NCBI RefSeq assembly: GCF_002902625.1
Contig: NZ_PPRG01000008.1
Coordinates: 1 to 43,884, forward strand
Source of the DNA: Staphylococcus devriesei
GTDB lineage: Bacteria; Bacillota; Bacilli; Staphylococcales; Staphylococcaceae
DNA: 43,884 bases
Direction: 5' to 3'
Below, one piece after another: positions 18,257 to 28,905 of the stretch (positions within the stretch are counted from its first letter, which is position 1; the number at the start of each line of letters is the position of its first letter). The notes beneath the pieces are model-generated. The model saw nothing but the letters and a program-made list of their open reading frames with translations, ran no database searches and had not been told where the DNA came from. Position numbers and translations under genes: made by a program.

Positions 18257-18943
18257 CTACCTACTATTCTCAGGCTTTTTGGAAAAATTAAGATAAAACA
18301 ACGGAATGATCATTAGATACAATGCTATCCACAACATACCTAGCGACACGCCTCCTACGACATCTATAATATAATGAGCATGAAAATACACTCGACACCA
18401 TAATACGCCTAGCCAAATAATGACGGTGATTAGGCTAATAATCAGTCTTAACGCTTTACTTTTGATAATCGGTATAATGACAATAAGTAAGGTAAGCGCT
18501 AGTAATGTACTTGCGTTAGAGTGTCCACTAGGGAATGAAAATCCATGGTCACGTATTAAATGATTATACGGGCGTTGTCTCTCTACCATTTGTTTAATTA
18601 AATAATTTAATAACGTGCCAGTATATATACTAAGTATTAGCCAAATAGATAGTTTATAGTTTTTAAAAAGCAAGATGAGGGCTAAAAATGCTGTAATGTA
18701 TAAAATAGATTTAACTTCACCAATTTCAGCACAAAATGTAATAAAATTATGCCAAATATTCCCTTGGAAATGTCGTTGTGGCTTACCAAATTGTTCTGTA
18801 ACCCAATGTAATGACGCTAAATCTATATTTTGAATAATCCACGTGTTCCAGATTACATTCAAAGCTGCAAAAATAAAAATAAGTAGCCCTACGATAAACA
18901 TGGGAACGGTTATCGATGGTGCAAATTCTCTCTTCTGTTTCAT
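18257..18943 (-). CDS. PAP2-family membrane phosphatase
   Basis: 228 aa with about six membrane helices. The three phosphatase motifs are present: KQMVERQRP (KX6RP), PSGHSNAS (PSGH), and CRVYFHAHYIID (normally SRX5HX3D, here Cys for Ser). Members dephosphorylate lipid phosphates such as phosphatidylglycerol phosphate or undecaprenyl pyrophosphate at the outer membrane face. A modest GGTGAAG is the ribosome site. It sits beside a decayed lipase-like gene, so it may once have shared a lipid-related unit, but that is speculation. Confidence 0.87.
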   Translation of the reverse strand: MKQKREFAPSITVPMFIVGLLIFIFAALNVIWNTWIIQNIDLASLHWVTEQFGKPQRHFQGNIWHNFITFCAEIGEVKSILYITAFLALILLFKNYKLSIWLILSIYTGTLLNYLIKQMVERQRPYNHLIRDHGFSFPSGHSNASTLLALTLLIVIIPIIKSKALRLIISLITVIIWLGVLWCRVYFHAHYIIDVVGGVSLGMLWIALYLMIIPLFYLNFSKKPENSR

Positions 18944-19149
18944 ATTACTTCACCAATTTCTAATTTCGTTTATTTCTCTATATTAAAACATTAATAAGGA
19001 TAAAAACATCGTTTAATTTTACGTATAATGATTAAATCGTTAAAAATTTCCAATTGACTTACTATACTAACATACGATTCTATTAACTCTCATCATGTCT
19101 TTGTGTAAATTGTACACTAAATCGTCAAAATTCGCTTAGTAAATAAAAT

Positions 19150-19200
19150 GGGGCACAGACAGAAATCTAATACTGTTCAAAGATTTCATTGTCTCGCCCC
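19150..19200 (-). terminator. palindromic intergenic repeat, terminator of mpsABC
   Basis: On the minus strand GGGGCGAGACAATGAAATC pairs with GATTTCTGTCTGTGCCCC and leads into ATTTTATTT, immediately after mpsC. Same repeat family as 9563-9657. Confidence 0.8.
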
Positions 19201-19220
19201 ATAAGGTTAATTATTTAGTT

Positions 19221-19592
19221 TTACAAAGTCTTTTCAAAGTTATCCTCTAATTTAAACACAATCACACGCTCTCCGGTAATCGTGCTTAAATCACTATGGA
19301 AGCTATTCACACTAATGTCTGTAATATCTAATATCAGTTGCATTAAGTCGTCTTGCCCTGATTCGACAAGTTCTGAACGTGTACGTTTAATGTTCAGTAA
19401 ACCTTCTTGCGTTTCACATACACGATATTCTGCAGGCGTTAATACACCTTGTAAATTGACGATAATCATATCGCGTAAGATGTCCGTTTTGACCGATAGG
19501 GAACCTCGACCGAGAAAGTCTTTTTCCCATTGCGTGATTGCTGTACTAATTTCTGCTTCGTAAGCGCCTTTAGATTTAGCCATGGTAATCAT
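19221..19592 (-). CDS. mpsC: MpsC family protein (DUF2294)
   Basis: 123 aa soluble DUF2294 protein. Characteristic patterns are GRGSLSVKTDILRDMIIVNL, LTPAE.RV, and the C-terminal TGERVIVFKLEDN. It is the third gene of the mpsABC operon; MpsA and MpsB form the transporter, while the role of MpsC is unclear. Start is ambiguous: ATG 19592 has AGGAG 4 nt upstream, ATG 19583 (MAKSKG) has it 13 nt upstream. I take the first. The spacer from mpsB is about 60 nt. Confidence 0.85.
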   Translation of the reverse strand: MITMAKSKGAYEAEISTAITQWEKDFLGRGSLSVKTDILRDMIIVNLQGVLTPAEYRVCETQEGLLNIKRTRSELVESGQDDLMQLILDITDISVNSFHSDLSTITGERVIVFKLEDNFEKTL

Positions 19593-19651
19593 AATTCTCC
19601 TATTGATAGATTAAACTTATTTTATCACTATTTTCGGAAAAACCAAACTCC

Positions 19652-22222
19652 CTACCAATCTTTCCAACTGTCATGCTCATCGATACTTGCCAAACGTACC
19701 CAGTGATTATCTACTTTCTGTTTAAATTTAATATTATTCTCTAGCAAATCCTTAATGTAACTGTCTGGCGCTTGAATCACTACTAAGAGTCGAATAGGTG
19801 AATGATAGATTTTGTTATCTGCTGCCATAACAGATTGCCAAGGTAATCCTGCTAGTAAGTCACTCGAATTCCCTTGCATTACACCTACGCCTGAAGTTAC
19901 CGATTGTGTCGCTTTATTCCCGCTTCCGTAAAAATGTGGCGCTACCGTTGAGGCGTAATATTGTAAATTAATCCATTGAGCTACGAGTGCAGGTCCTGAA
20001 ATAATTGTATTTAGTATTTGACCATCAGGATCTTTTCGCCAATCATAATTATGTAAGAAAGCACGCCCTTCTAAGTTTGTTCCCTCAGTAATTCGACGTT
20101 GTCCGATAATAAACTCTGCATTACGCGCAAGTCCCCATTCTGGACGAATCTCACTCCAGTCGTTCGCAAAACGATGTGCCTCAGCTATAGGATCTTTTAC
20201 ATGTCCTTGATCTAACCCTGGAAGTTGCGCTAATCGTTCTAAATTCGCTTTATAGCTAATTCGTGGCATCGCTTCTTCTAACGTGTTAAATGCTTGTTGT
20301 GCTTCAGGCGTTAATTCTGGCATATAAATCCATTCTAATTCGTCGACTGATGTTTTATGTTCAGCCGCGACAAACACTGTTTCATCTGGAATAGTAATAT
20401 TTTCAGCTTTTAAGCTTTCTCGTACATGGGGCAAGTTACACATCATCGCAAGTAACTTAGCGTTAAAACCACTTGAAGCACCACCACAGGCGCCACACTC
20501 TAATGTGGCATGATATGGATTGTTATTGGATTGACTACCATGTCCACCGAGAACGATTAATGGTGCGAAATTTGTAGTTAAATCCATAAGTTGCAACGCC
20601 TGTTTTGTAAAGGTAACTTGTTCTTCTTCAGTAAAACCGACTGGTAAATTTCCATACGCGCCATGTTCACGATTAATTGTTAACTTAGCTTCGGGTTTTT
20701 TCAACCAATTCTTAGTAAATTTACGTACAAAGTTGCCCGTTTTCTTTGGCATTAGTGTACTGGCTAACGTATTTAAACTTAAGAACGGTCCACTGAGTTC
20801 TGGTAAAAGTAAACTTGGCAAAACATTATGTTTCATCAATTTAAATGTATAAAACATAGACGTTACTGAGTTCTGTTGTTGATTATAAGTATTTAGGGCA
20901 TGACGATCTGCATATTCTTTAATTGTGTAAGCAGGTGGCACCATAACTGGTAAAGAGTTATGACTAAACTGTTCATCTAATACTTCTTTGCGAATAGGTA
21001 AACCGAAGAATCCTGCAATACCAATCGTTTCAAATGGTCCTTCACTTTCTAAATGACGACGAAACGGTTCTGACCGCACATCGATGCAAAATGCTAATTG
21101 CACTTGTGTAGAGGGTTTCTCTTGAGCATTAGAGTTATCGTATATATCTTCTACTAGTTTACGTTCATGTGTTTCTTCCCATGCTTCAAGCCATAATTTT
21201 TTAAAGTAAAGTGGGTTAAAGTCATGCGCAAAGCTTAAATGTTCAATTTGATCCGAAATACTCATTGATGCCCATTCATCAATAGACATTTCTCCATAGT
21301 AAAGCCACTTACTTACTAATTCTTTAATACGTCTTTCGACATTTAAGACTGCCGGGCGACTCATTTTTTCAGTATCTAATAGAATACATTCCATTGTTAA
21401 ACGGATAGCTAAATATTGTGTTAATAAATCCGCTTCTCGCTCACGTTGTTCGGAGCGATAATACATCATGCCGGCCCAACCTGGTAAAGATAATAGATGC
21501 CCTGTTAAATATGATTCACGTTCATCTTCCGCGATATCTAAATGATTTAACGCCATAATTAATGCTTCTCTATAATCATTGGGCAATGTTTTGACCATTT
21601 TACGTTGTGTCTTAGTCAACATAGGATCATGTTGCGCTAAATGTAACCACCCTATGTAAAATCCTTCTTCACGTTTAGGCATCGTCCAACTTGATTGAAA
21701 ATTATCTAAATAAAGCTTTGACCATTTAATTATATGTGTATTTAACTCATCCATAAGCGATTCACCTTTAGCATTAAAGGCGTTAGCACTTTTTGAACGT
21801 GCATATTTAAATGGTTCGTTTTCAAATACACTTTTAAGTTTTGATACTTCTATTTTTAAATACGCTTCTTTAGTAATTAAATCGGTTGGTACATCTTGAA
21901 TACGCATTGCGTTTTTACAATAAGTGTCAATATGGTCTTGTGGCACTGCAGTCTCGTATGATTGAACTGCTTGTTTAAGTTCTTCTTCAACGAGAGTTTT
22001 GTCGATTTCGCCATTTTTCAAAGCAGTCATCACAGAAGCATGGCTTGGATATAAATCAATGTCACGCACATGTTTAAACCATTGGGCTACTTGATCGAAC
22101 GTCTGGTGTTCCATTTCTTCCCAGGGGTTACGTGCTGCAAATATTGAAATAGGTGAAAGTGGTGTAATCACACGACGTGCCGATTTAACAGTATCTTCAA
22201 TATTATATTTAGTTATAGTCAT
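19652..22222 (-). CDS. mpsB: MpsB/DabA, DUF2309 subunit of the bicarbonate/ion uptake complex
   Basis: 856 aa from ATG 22222 (MTITKYN), which has GAGGTG 9 nt upstream; the GTG at 22234 overlaps that site. DUF2309 proteins carry a beta-carbonic-anhydrase-like zinc site, present here as Cys379 and Asp381 in [10 protein letters not shown], and His561 and Cys576 in LGGHGSQSN and [10 protein letters not shown], with the same 15-residue His to Cys spacing as DabA of Halothiobacillus. With MpsA it takes up inorganic carbon driven by a cation gradient; in S. aureus loss of mpsAB gives CO2-dependent small colonies. It follows mpsA so closely that its ribosome site lies in the mpsA 3' end. Confidence 0.93.
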   Translation of the reverse strand: MTITKYNIEDTVKSARRVITPLSPISIFAARNPWEEMEHQTFDQVAQWFKHVRDIDLYPSHASVMTALKNGEIDKTLVEEELKQAVQSYETAVPQDHIDTYCKNAMRIQDVPTDLITKEAYLKIEVSKLKSVFENEPFKYARSKSANAFNAKGESLMDELNTHIIKWSKLYLDNFQSSWTMPKREEGFYIGWLHLAQHDPMLTKTQRKMVKTLPNDYREALIMALNHLDIAEDERESYLTGHLLSLPGWAGMMYYRSEQREREADLLTQYLAIRLTMECILLDTEKMSRPAVLNVERRIKELVSKWLYYGEMSIDEWASMSISDQIEHLSFAHDFNPLYFKKLWLEAWEETHERKLVEDIYDNSNAQEKPSTQVQLAFCIDVRSEPFRRHLESEGPFETIGIAGFFGLPIRKEVLDEQFSHNSLPVMVPPAYTIKEYADRHALNTYNQQQNSVTSMFYTFKLMKHNVLPSLLLPELSGPFLSLNTLASTLMPKKTGNFVRKFTKNWLKKPEAKLTINREHGAYGNLPVGFTEEEQVTFTKQALQLMDLTTNFAPLIVLGGHGSQSNNNPYHATLECGACGGASSGFNAKLLAMMCNLPHVRESLKAENITIPDETVFVAAEHKTSVDELEWIYMPELTPEAQQAFNTLEEAMPRISYKANLERLAQLPGLDQGHVKDPIAEAHRFANDWSEIRPEWGLARNAEFIIGQRRITEGTNLEGRAFLHNYDWRKDPDGQILNTIISGPALVAQWINLQYYASTVAPHFYGSGNKATQSVTSGVGVMQGNSSDLLAGLPWQSVMAADNKIYHSPIRLLVVIQAPDSYIKDLLENNIKFKQKVDNHWVRLASIDEHDSWKDW

Positions 22223-22237
22223 GTAAGGTTTCACCTC

Positions 22238-23737
22238 TTATAAATATTTTTTCAAATAGTTAGGATGGCTTTCAACAGATTTAAATTTTGCTTCTCCAAT
22301 CTTAACGAGCCATAGATATACTTTCGCAAAAGCTGTTGAATCACGACGACGTGCTACCCAAATACTAAATATGCTACCTAGCACAAGGATGGCTATACAA
22401 ATCATCACACTTACTAATGGTGGGTGTGATGTAATCATATAGACATTATGTAAAAGACTCACAAATATTTGATGTGTCACCACGTAAACTACTGCTACGA
22501 TAATGAGCATAGCTATGCCAATTACGCGACCCATAACCCCTCTATTAAGGGCTACGAGTTGATTCCAAGATACAGATAATGACCATGCAAGAATAAACGC
22601 ACTAATTAATGTATACGACGTGTGGTCACTCATAATGAAAAAGATAACTGCTATGACTATAGCAAGAGTTCTACCTAACACCGTCCATGCATATGAGCGT
22701 TTCACGTTTGGTGGTGTTGGAATATTAAAACGTTTGACGATAGAACCTGATTGTAAGAATAATGTCGCTTTAAACACACCGTGTAAAATCAAATGAATAA
22801 CTGCTGCCGAATAAACACCTAATGCACATTGCACGAGCATAAAGCCCATTTGACTCATCGTTGAGCCCACTAACTGACGTTTATAATCCACATGTACTAA
22901 GCTAATTCCTGAACCAATAAGTACTGAAATACTAGAAATAACTAACAGTACAGTTAAAGCGATATTATTATCAAACACTGGTGAAAATCGTGTAAGAATA
23001 ATTCCTCCAGCATTCACAATACCAGCATGCATGATGGCCGATACTGGCGTAGGTGCTACAACGGATTCAATTAACCAACTTTGGAAAGGATATTGCGCTG
23101 CTGGAATAATCACAGCAAGTACAAGTAATAAATCGATAATGAGTTTCAAACCATAACTCATGACGTTGTCATAGTCTTGTGATGGATCAATGACCCACTC
23201 CCCGGTACCTATGTAAAAGACAACCACTGCTAAAAGCAATGCCCCCCAGCCAATAATAAATGAGCGTGCTGAAACCTTTGCAGCTTCTGCCGGCACCTTC
23301 CATGATTGGTTAAGTCGAATCAGTTGAGTCAGACACCATAATGTAAGCCCCCAACAAACGACCATTAAACGTAAATCATTACTTAGCCAGCCAATTGACG
23401 CAAATATCGTCGTGCAAGTGTATAAAGGAAAATATTTACGATAGTTGCGATCACCAAGTAAATATCGAGTTGAGAACTTTTGAATAATAAAACCTAAAGC
23501 TAAGACGAAGACACCCACTAGCCAAGCGAGTTTATCTAATGCAAATACACCAACGACTTCTCTGCCATTTACTGTTATTAATCCGATAACTCCTACAATG
23601 ACAGGTAATAAGAGTAAAGTTAAATGTAAACGTATGTATTTTACAGGAACAGATGGAATTAAAAATATTATTCCACTTAACACTGCAATGACAAGCGTTA
23701 CGAAAAATAAGATCAGTAATAAACTTGAACTTAACAT
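22238..23737 (-). CDS. mpsA: MpsA/DabB, NuoL-like proton or sodium translocating membrane subunit
   Basis: 499 aa membrane protein with about 13-14 helices, related to NuoL of complex I and to MrpA-type antiporters. Conserved patterns include PFQSWLIESVVAPTPVSAIMHAG (the NuoL signature, with its Lys replaced here by Glu or Ile nearby) and STMSQMGFMLVQCALG. It couples ion flow to MpsB-dependent bicarbonate uptake. GGAGG lies 7-10 nt before the ATG. First gene of mpsABC. S. aureus annotations often call it ndhF, although it is not a respiratory NADH dehydrogenase on its own. Confidence 0.93.
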   Translation of the reverse strand: MLSSSLLLILFFVTLVIAVLSGIIFLIPSVPVKYIRLHLTLLLLPVIVGVIGLITVNGREVVGVFALDKLAWLVGVFVLALGFIIQKFSTRYLLGDRNYRKYFPLYTCTTIFASIGWLSNDLRLMVVCWGLTLWCLTQLIRLNQSWKVPAEAAKVSARSFIIGWGALLLAVVVFYIGTGEWVIDPSQDYDNVMSYGLKLIIDLLLVLAVIIPAAQYPFQSWLIESVVAPTPVSAIMHAGIVNAGGIILTRFSPVFDNNIALTVLLVISSISVLIGSGISLVHVDYKRQLVGSTMSQMGFMLVQCALGVYSAAVIHLILHGVFKATLFLQSGSIVKRFNIPTPPNVKRSYAWTVLGRTLAIVIAVIFFIMSDHTSYTLISAFILAWSLSVSWNQLVALNRGVMGRVIGIAMLIIVAVVYVVTHQIFVSLLHNVYMITSHPPLVSVMICIAILVLGSIFSIWVARRRDSTAFAKVYLWLVKIGEAKFKSVESHPNYLKKYL

Positions 23738-23806
23738 TGCCGCTCCTCCATGTTTTAAAACTTTTTAATTTTCATAGTGCTTATAGTATTAACAATATAA
23801 GAAAAT

Positions 23807-23863
23807 GCCTGCAATAGTCTAGTTTTATCCCTATAATGAGAGGTTTCACTAACTATTGCAGGC
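23807..23863. other. hairpin in the mpsA leader
   Basis: GCCTGCAATAGT (23807-23818) pairs perfectly with ACTATTGCAGGC (23852-23863), a 12-bp stem with a 33-nt loop, 70-126 nt upstream of mpsA. The minus-strand 3' side is AT-rich without a clean T-run, so it may be an attenuator, a stability element, or a terminator of plus-strand transcription. From 23864 to 24150 I see no gene, only a hairpin TTGCTTAT/ATAAGCAA at 24091-24117. Confidence 0.5.
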
Positions 23864-24155
23864 TTCTTTATGAACGCATTTAATTAATATGTAAATACTT
23901 TTTCAAGCTACCTTATATGTATGTTTTAGCTACACATGTCTTACCCTTCAATTGCACAATGATGAGCACACCTTGCACAATTGCCTGATACAAACCTATG
24001 TAAATTTTAGACGTAATAAATACAATATAAGAAAATATTGAATAAATGTCAATCTCCTAGGACGTTAGGAATAGTTTTGTGAGCTTGCATTTGCTTATAT
24101 TTATAAAAAATAAGCAACTAGGCATGAAAAAATGTGATTTTTCGTCCCCAATCCA

Positions 24156-24222
24156 ACACTTACGAAGCGCTTTCATTAACTTAGGAAATAACGTCCTTTT
24201 ATCGATATTTCAACGTTATACT
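24156..24222 (+). promoter_or_regulatory. psm promoter with candidate AgrA direct repeats
   Basis: ACACTTACG (24156-24164) and TAACTTAGG (24177-24185) are spaced 21 nt start to start, the spacing of AgrA direct repeats (ACAGTTAAG-like; 7/9 and 5/9 matches). A -10 TATACT stands at 24217-24222, with a weak -35 near 24194-24199. Transcription of PSM-alpha genes by AgrA is known in S. aureus; the sites here are inference. Confidence 0.4.
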
Positions 24223-24254
24223 TTAGATAACATTTAATAAGGAGGTAATTCCAA

Positions 24255-24317
24255 ATGTCAATCATTTCAGGTATTATTGAAATTGTTAAATTTATCATCG
24301 ACTTAGCTACAAAATAA
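24255..24317 (+). CDS. phenol-soluble modulin (PSM) alpha-class peptide
   Basis: A 20-codon ORF encodes MSIISGIIEIVKFIIDLATK, with no signal peptide. Length, N-formyl-Met start, I/V/F-rich amphipathic helix and terminal Lys match PSM-alpha peptides. From memory, 10 of 20 positions match S. aureus PSM-alpha-4 and about 12 match S. epidermidis PSM-delta. AAGGAGG lies 7 nt before the ATG, a -10 box 33 nt upstream, and a strong terminator 27 nt downstream, so it is a compact monocistronic unit. Its place between mpsA and guaA is the location of the psm-alpha locus in S. aureus. Such peptides lyse cells, recruit leukocytes and structure biofilm, and are exported by the Pmt ABC system. Only one copy is seen, against four in S. 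aureus. Confidence 0.85.
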   Translation: MSIISGIIEIVKFIIDLATK

Positions 24318-24343
24318 TTCGCATATTTCGTACATAAAATTAT

Positions 24344-24390
24344 AAGACCAAGATAGAAATCGTTTGAGATTTCTACCTTGGTCTTTTTAT
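24344..24390 (+). terminator. terminator of the psm gene
   Basis: The 18-nt arm beginning AAGACCAAG (24344-24361) pairs along its full length with 24368-24385 (one G-U) around a 6-nt loop, then TTTTTAT. Confidence 0.92.
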
Positions 24391-24782
24391 ATAAAAAGTG
24401 TGCGCCAAATTGATAAATTGTTATCAATTGAGCGCTCGTGGATAAAATGAATTTCTTTGTTTAACTATAAAATACCATACTTTTTCTCGTTTGCATGTAA
24501 CAATTATGTGAAAACGCTTAAAAAATTTTAAAATTCTCTCAAAAATTTAATTATTCACTTGATTAATTGTGACAATTTAAGCTTGTAAAAGCGTAAAATT
24601 TCACAGATAATATAAATTAAGTATTAAAACAAACACTTTTCAAAAAGTTGTAGAATAAAAAGTCTGAAATATTTATATAAAAATTATCTACAATTTATCA
24701 ATGGTGAGCCCACGAAGTCGAGGTCTTTGAAATTATATTAGACTTTTAGTCAACTCCCATTTCATCTTAGAAAGGAACACCA
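24391..24782. other. AT-rich intergenic stretch with a degenerate palindromic repeat
   Basis: No gene is seen. A worn copy of the intergenic repeat (24704-24759) retains GAGGTCTTTGAAATTATATT and TTAGTCAACTCCC but has lost most stem pairing. Ribosome site GAAAGGAA precedes the next gene. Confidence 0.45.
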
Positions 24783-25049
24783 ATGAAAACATTAAATTTT
24801 ATTAATCTATTATCGGTTTTTTTAACTATTGTATGTCTTTTTATTGTCTATTCTTCGTTATTTACCGATTTATATCGCCACACTTTCTTTAGCCTATGGT
24901 ATTGGCCAGGCGCTCTTATATTATTCTTCACATTAATGTTTAATGCTTTATGTTTACTCCTAAATTCTAAAATCTTTTTAAATATTTTCTTGTTTATCAC
25001 AAACATCGTGTTATTGACTATGTTCACGCTACCCTTTTTCCAAATTTAG
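24783..25049 (+). CDS. small membrane protein, unknown
   Basis: 88 aa, almost entirely hydrophobic, with three predicted helices (about 5-25, 36-60, 64-85). AGAAAGGAA is about 7 nt before the ATG. No recognisable domain. It lies in the guaA-mpsA gap, where S. aureus carries the nuSa-alpha island. Confidence 0.6.
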   Translation: MKTLNFINLLSVFLTIVCLFIVYSSLFTDLYRHTFFSLWYWPGALILFFTLMFNALCLLLNSKIFLNIFLFITNIVLLTMFTLPFFQI

Positions 25050-25134
25050 CTAGGTTATAAGTGTGGAGTTTTTTAAGTTGAAAATGAGTTTCTGATGTAG
25101 TTGTACAATATTAAATGAGCTTTTAAGACGATAG

Positions 25135-25359
25135 TTAGCCAATTAATACAAGGTATACGCCACCTGCAAGAGTAGTAAATTTAAATAAATCATTTTTCGT
25201 TAAATCACCTAATAAAATGACACAAAGACCTACTATCGCAAGTTGGTGCTCATATTCAGTTAAGCCCATAAGTTGACCAACCATCATAATCACACCGTAA
25301 ATGATGTACCCTATCATAAATACTAAAGCCATATAGCTTAATAAGTTAATTATTTTCAA
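25135..25359 (-). CDS. small membrane protein, unknown
   Basis: About 74 aa from a TTG at 25359 (MKIINLLSYMALVF...), which has AAGGGA 10 nt upstream. The frame extends to a GTG at 25422 without a ribosome site. Two or three membrane helices: about 5-30 and 38-50, with a C-terminal hydrophobic end (FTTLAGGVYLVLIG). A soluble loop GLTEYEHQL lies between. Conserved-looking but of unknown role; it is upstream of guaA on the same strand, beyond guaA's terminator. Confidence 0.55.
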   Translation of the reverse strand: MKIINLLSYMALVFMIGYIIYGVIMMVGQLMGLTEYEHQLAIVGLCVILLGDLTKNDLFKFTTLAGGVYLVLIG

Positions 25360-25639
25360 AATTACCCAATCCCTTAGCAATAAAATAAATATAGACTCAA
25401 TATACCAAAATATATGCGACACAAAGGTTGTAGAGTGAAAAATGTTATTTCTTTATCCAAGATTACAAATGGAGAATTATATTTACTATAGGCAATACGG
25501 AGGGATAATTAATAGAATCTATCGCACAAAAATAGATGGTTGGGAAAAGATAAACAACTCTGATTTTAACCGTATCGAATTCGAGGCGGTTAAAAATCAA
25601 ACTGGTCCAAACAATTTAGTTTTAACTTCTAAAAGATGT

Positions 25640-25677
25640 AAAAAACACCCTCTAACCGTTATGGCTAGAGGGTGTTA
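25640..25677 (-). terminator. terminator of the guaA operon
   Basis: On the minus strand AACACCCTCTAGCC pairs with GGTTAGAGGGTGTT (one mismatch), followed by TTTTT. A weak plus-strand frame at 25442-25708 runs through it and is not accepted as a gene. Confidence 0.92.
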
Positions 25678-25691
25678 TCATCTTATACCTT

Positions 25692-27233
25692 TTACTCCCA
25701 TTCTATAGTGCTTGGGGGCTTAGAAGTAATGTCATAGACAACGCGATTCACGTGGTCTACTTCGTTAACGATGCGACTTGAAATCTTTTGTAGAACTTCC
25801 CAATCGATACGGGCAAAGTCACTTGTCATACCATCAATTGAAGTAACGGCACGGATACCTACAGTATGATCGTAAGTACGGTAGTCACCCATTACACCTA
25901 CAGATTGGATGCCTGGTAGAACTGTAAAGTATTGCCAGATATCTCTTTCAAGACCTTCTTCACGTACAACTTCACGTAAAATCGCATCAGATTCACGTAC
26001 GATTTCTAATTTATCTTCTGTAATTTCACCTAAAACACGGATACCTAGACCTGGTCCAGGGAATGGTTGTCTCCAAACTAAATGTTCTGGAATACCTAAC
26101 TCAATACCTAACGCACGTACTTCATCTTTAAATAACGTGTTGATAGGTTCAATCAGTTCAAATTCCATATCTTCCGGTAATCCGCCTACATTATGGTGAG
26201 ATTTGATTGTTTGAGCAGTCTTCGTACCAGATTCAATCACATCAGTATATAATGTACCTTGTGCTAAGAAATCAACATCTGTTAACTTAGCCGCTTCATC
26301 ATCAAATACATAGACAAATTCATTACCGATGATTTTACGTTTTTGTTCAGGGTCAGACACGCCTTTTAATTTATTCATAAAGCGGTCTTGAGCATTAACA
26401 CGAATAATATTCATATCAAAGCCTTCGCCAAATTGTTCCATTACCATATCGCCTTCGCCCTTACGAAGTAAACCATGATCTACGAAGATACAAGTAAGTT
26501 GGTCACCAATAGCTTTATGTAATAATACCGCTACTACAGATGAATCTACCCCACCACTCATCGCGCATAATACTTTACGGTCGCCAACGCGTTCGCGAAT
26601 CTTTTCAATCTCAATTTCAATAAAGTTTTCCATCGTCCATTCACCCGTACAGTTACATACACGGCGAACGAAGTTTCTTAATAAGTCATTACCATATTCT
26701 GTGTGACGTACTTCAGGATGGAACTGTACACCATAAATACGGCGCTTTTTATCTTCAATCGCAGCGTAGTTAGTACTTGGACTATCAGCGATAACTTCAA
26801 AACCTTCTGGAATTTCAATAACTTTGTCAGAGTGACTCATCCATACTGTTTGTTTAGCAGGTAAACCGAAGAATAACTCATCAGATTTTGCATTAATTGT
26901 AGCTTTACCATATTCACGTTCATTAGCGCGTTCAACTTTTCCGCCTAAAAGTTTCGTCGTTAATTGCATACCATAACAAATTCCTAATACAGGTACGCCT
27001 AAATTATAAATTTCAGGGTCGATTGTAAATGAACCTTCTTCATACACTGAATTAGGGCCGCCTGAAAGAATAATACCTTTAGGGTTCATACGCTTAATTT
27101 CTTCAATAGACATTTCATGATCGTGCAATTCACTGTAAACGCCCATTTCACGAATACGACGCGTAATAAGTTGGTTGTATTGACTACCGAAGTCTAAGAC
27201 AAGAATTAACTCTTGTTCTTTAGCCATTTCCAT
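25692..27233 (-). CDS. guaA: GMP synthase (glutamine-hydrolysing)
   Basis: 513 aa. The N-terminal class I glutamine amidotransferase (residues 9-200) has catalytic Cys in GICYGMQ, and His and Glu in [14 protein letters not shown]. The ATP pyrophosphatase domain contains the P-loop AMSGGVDSS; the C-terminal dimerisation domain ends KPPSTIEWE. It aminates XMP to GMP using glutamine and ATP. The start follows the family ([10 protein letters not shown]) with AAAGGAG about 10 nt upstream. Last gene of xpt-pbuX-guaB-guaA, 167 nt after guaB. Confidence 0.97.
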   Translation of the reverse strand: MEMAKEQELILVLDFGSQYNQLITRRIREMGVYSELHDHEMSIEEIKRMNPKGIILSGGPNSVYEEGSFTIDPEIYNLGVPVLGICYGMQLTTKLLGGKVERANEREYGKATINAKSDELFFGLPAKQTVWMSHSDKVIEIPEGFEVIADSPSTNYAAIEDKKRRIYGVQFHPEVRHTEYGNDLLRNFVRRVCNCTGEWTMENFIEIEIEKIRERVGDRKVLCAMSGGVDSSVVAVLLHKAIGDQLTCIFVDHGLLRKGEGDMVMEQFGEGFDMNIIRVNAQDRFMNKLKGVSDPEQKRKIIGNEFVYVFDDEAAKLTDVDFLAQGTLYTDVIESGTKTAQTIKSHHNVGGLPEDMEFELIEPINTLFKDEVRALGIELGIPEHLVWRQPFPGPGLGIRVLGEITEDKLEIVRESDAILREVVREEGLERDIWQYFTVLPGIQSVGVMGDYRTYDHTVGIRAVTSIDGMTSDFARIDWEVLQKISSRIVNEVDHVNRVVYDITSKPPSTIEWE

Positions 27234-27272
27234 AATTGTGAGTCTCCTTTAAATTTAATTTATGTAAATAGT

Positions 27273-27366
27273 AGAGAAACGCTTTCCCAATGCTTTGTTT
27301 TAAGGGCTTCTTGAAAATGAATTACCCCATTCAACAACCACATTTAAATAGAAAAGCGTCCTCTAG
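27273..27366. other. long-range stem in the guaB-guaA spacer
   Basis: TAGAG..ACGCTTT (27273-27286) pairs with AAAGCGT.CTCTA (27354-27366), a 12-bp interrupted stem enclosing about 67 nt. It occupies most of the 167 nt spacer between guaB and guaA. No T-run follows on the minus strand, so it is not a typical terminator. Role unknown. Confidence 0.4.
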
Positions 27367-27400
27367 CTTTATCTCACAAACTTACTCGTTCAACTTGATA

Positions 27401-28867
<1,467 letters not shown>

Positions 28868-28905
28868 TTATAATACAGCCTCCATTTTTTATAAAGTTAG
28901 TCTTA

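Noticed and set aside
24124-24237. Plus-strand frame MKKCDFSSPIQ just before the psm gene
   Set aside because: No Shine-Dalgarno; it overlaps the psm promoter and candidate AgrA sites.
24176-24427. Minus-strand 83-codon frame across the psm locus
   Set aside because: Antisense to the PSM gene and its terminator, without a ribosome site.
25442-25708. Plus-strand 88-codon frame overlapping the guaA 3' end
   Set aside because: Weak ribosome site, composition unlike a protein, and it runs through the guaA terminator hairpin and into guaA.
27234-27400. 27-codon frame in the guaB-guaA spacer (MWLLNGVIHF)
   Set aside because: No ribosome site and no family; the sequence is better explained as leader structure.
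28868-28905. Second riboswitch between pbuX and guaB
   Set aside because: Only 38 nt, too short for an aptamer.
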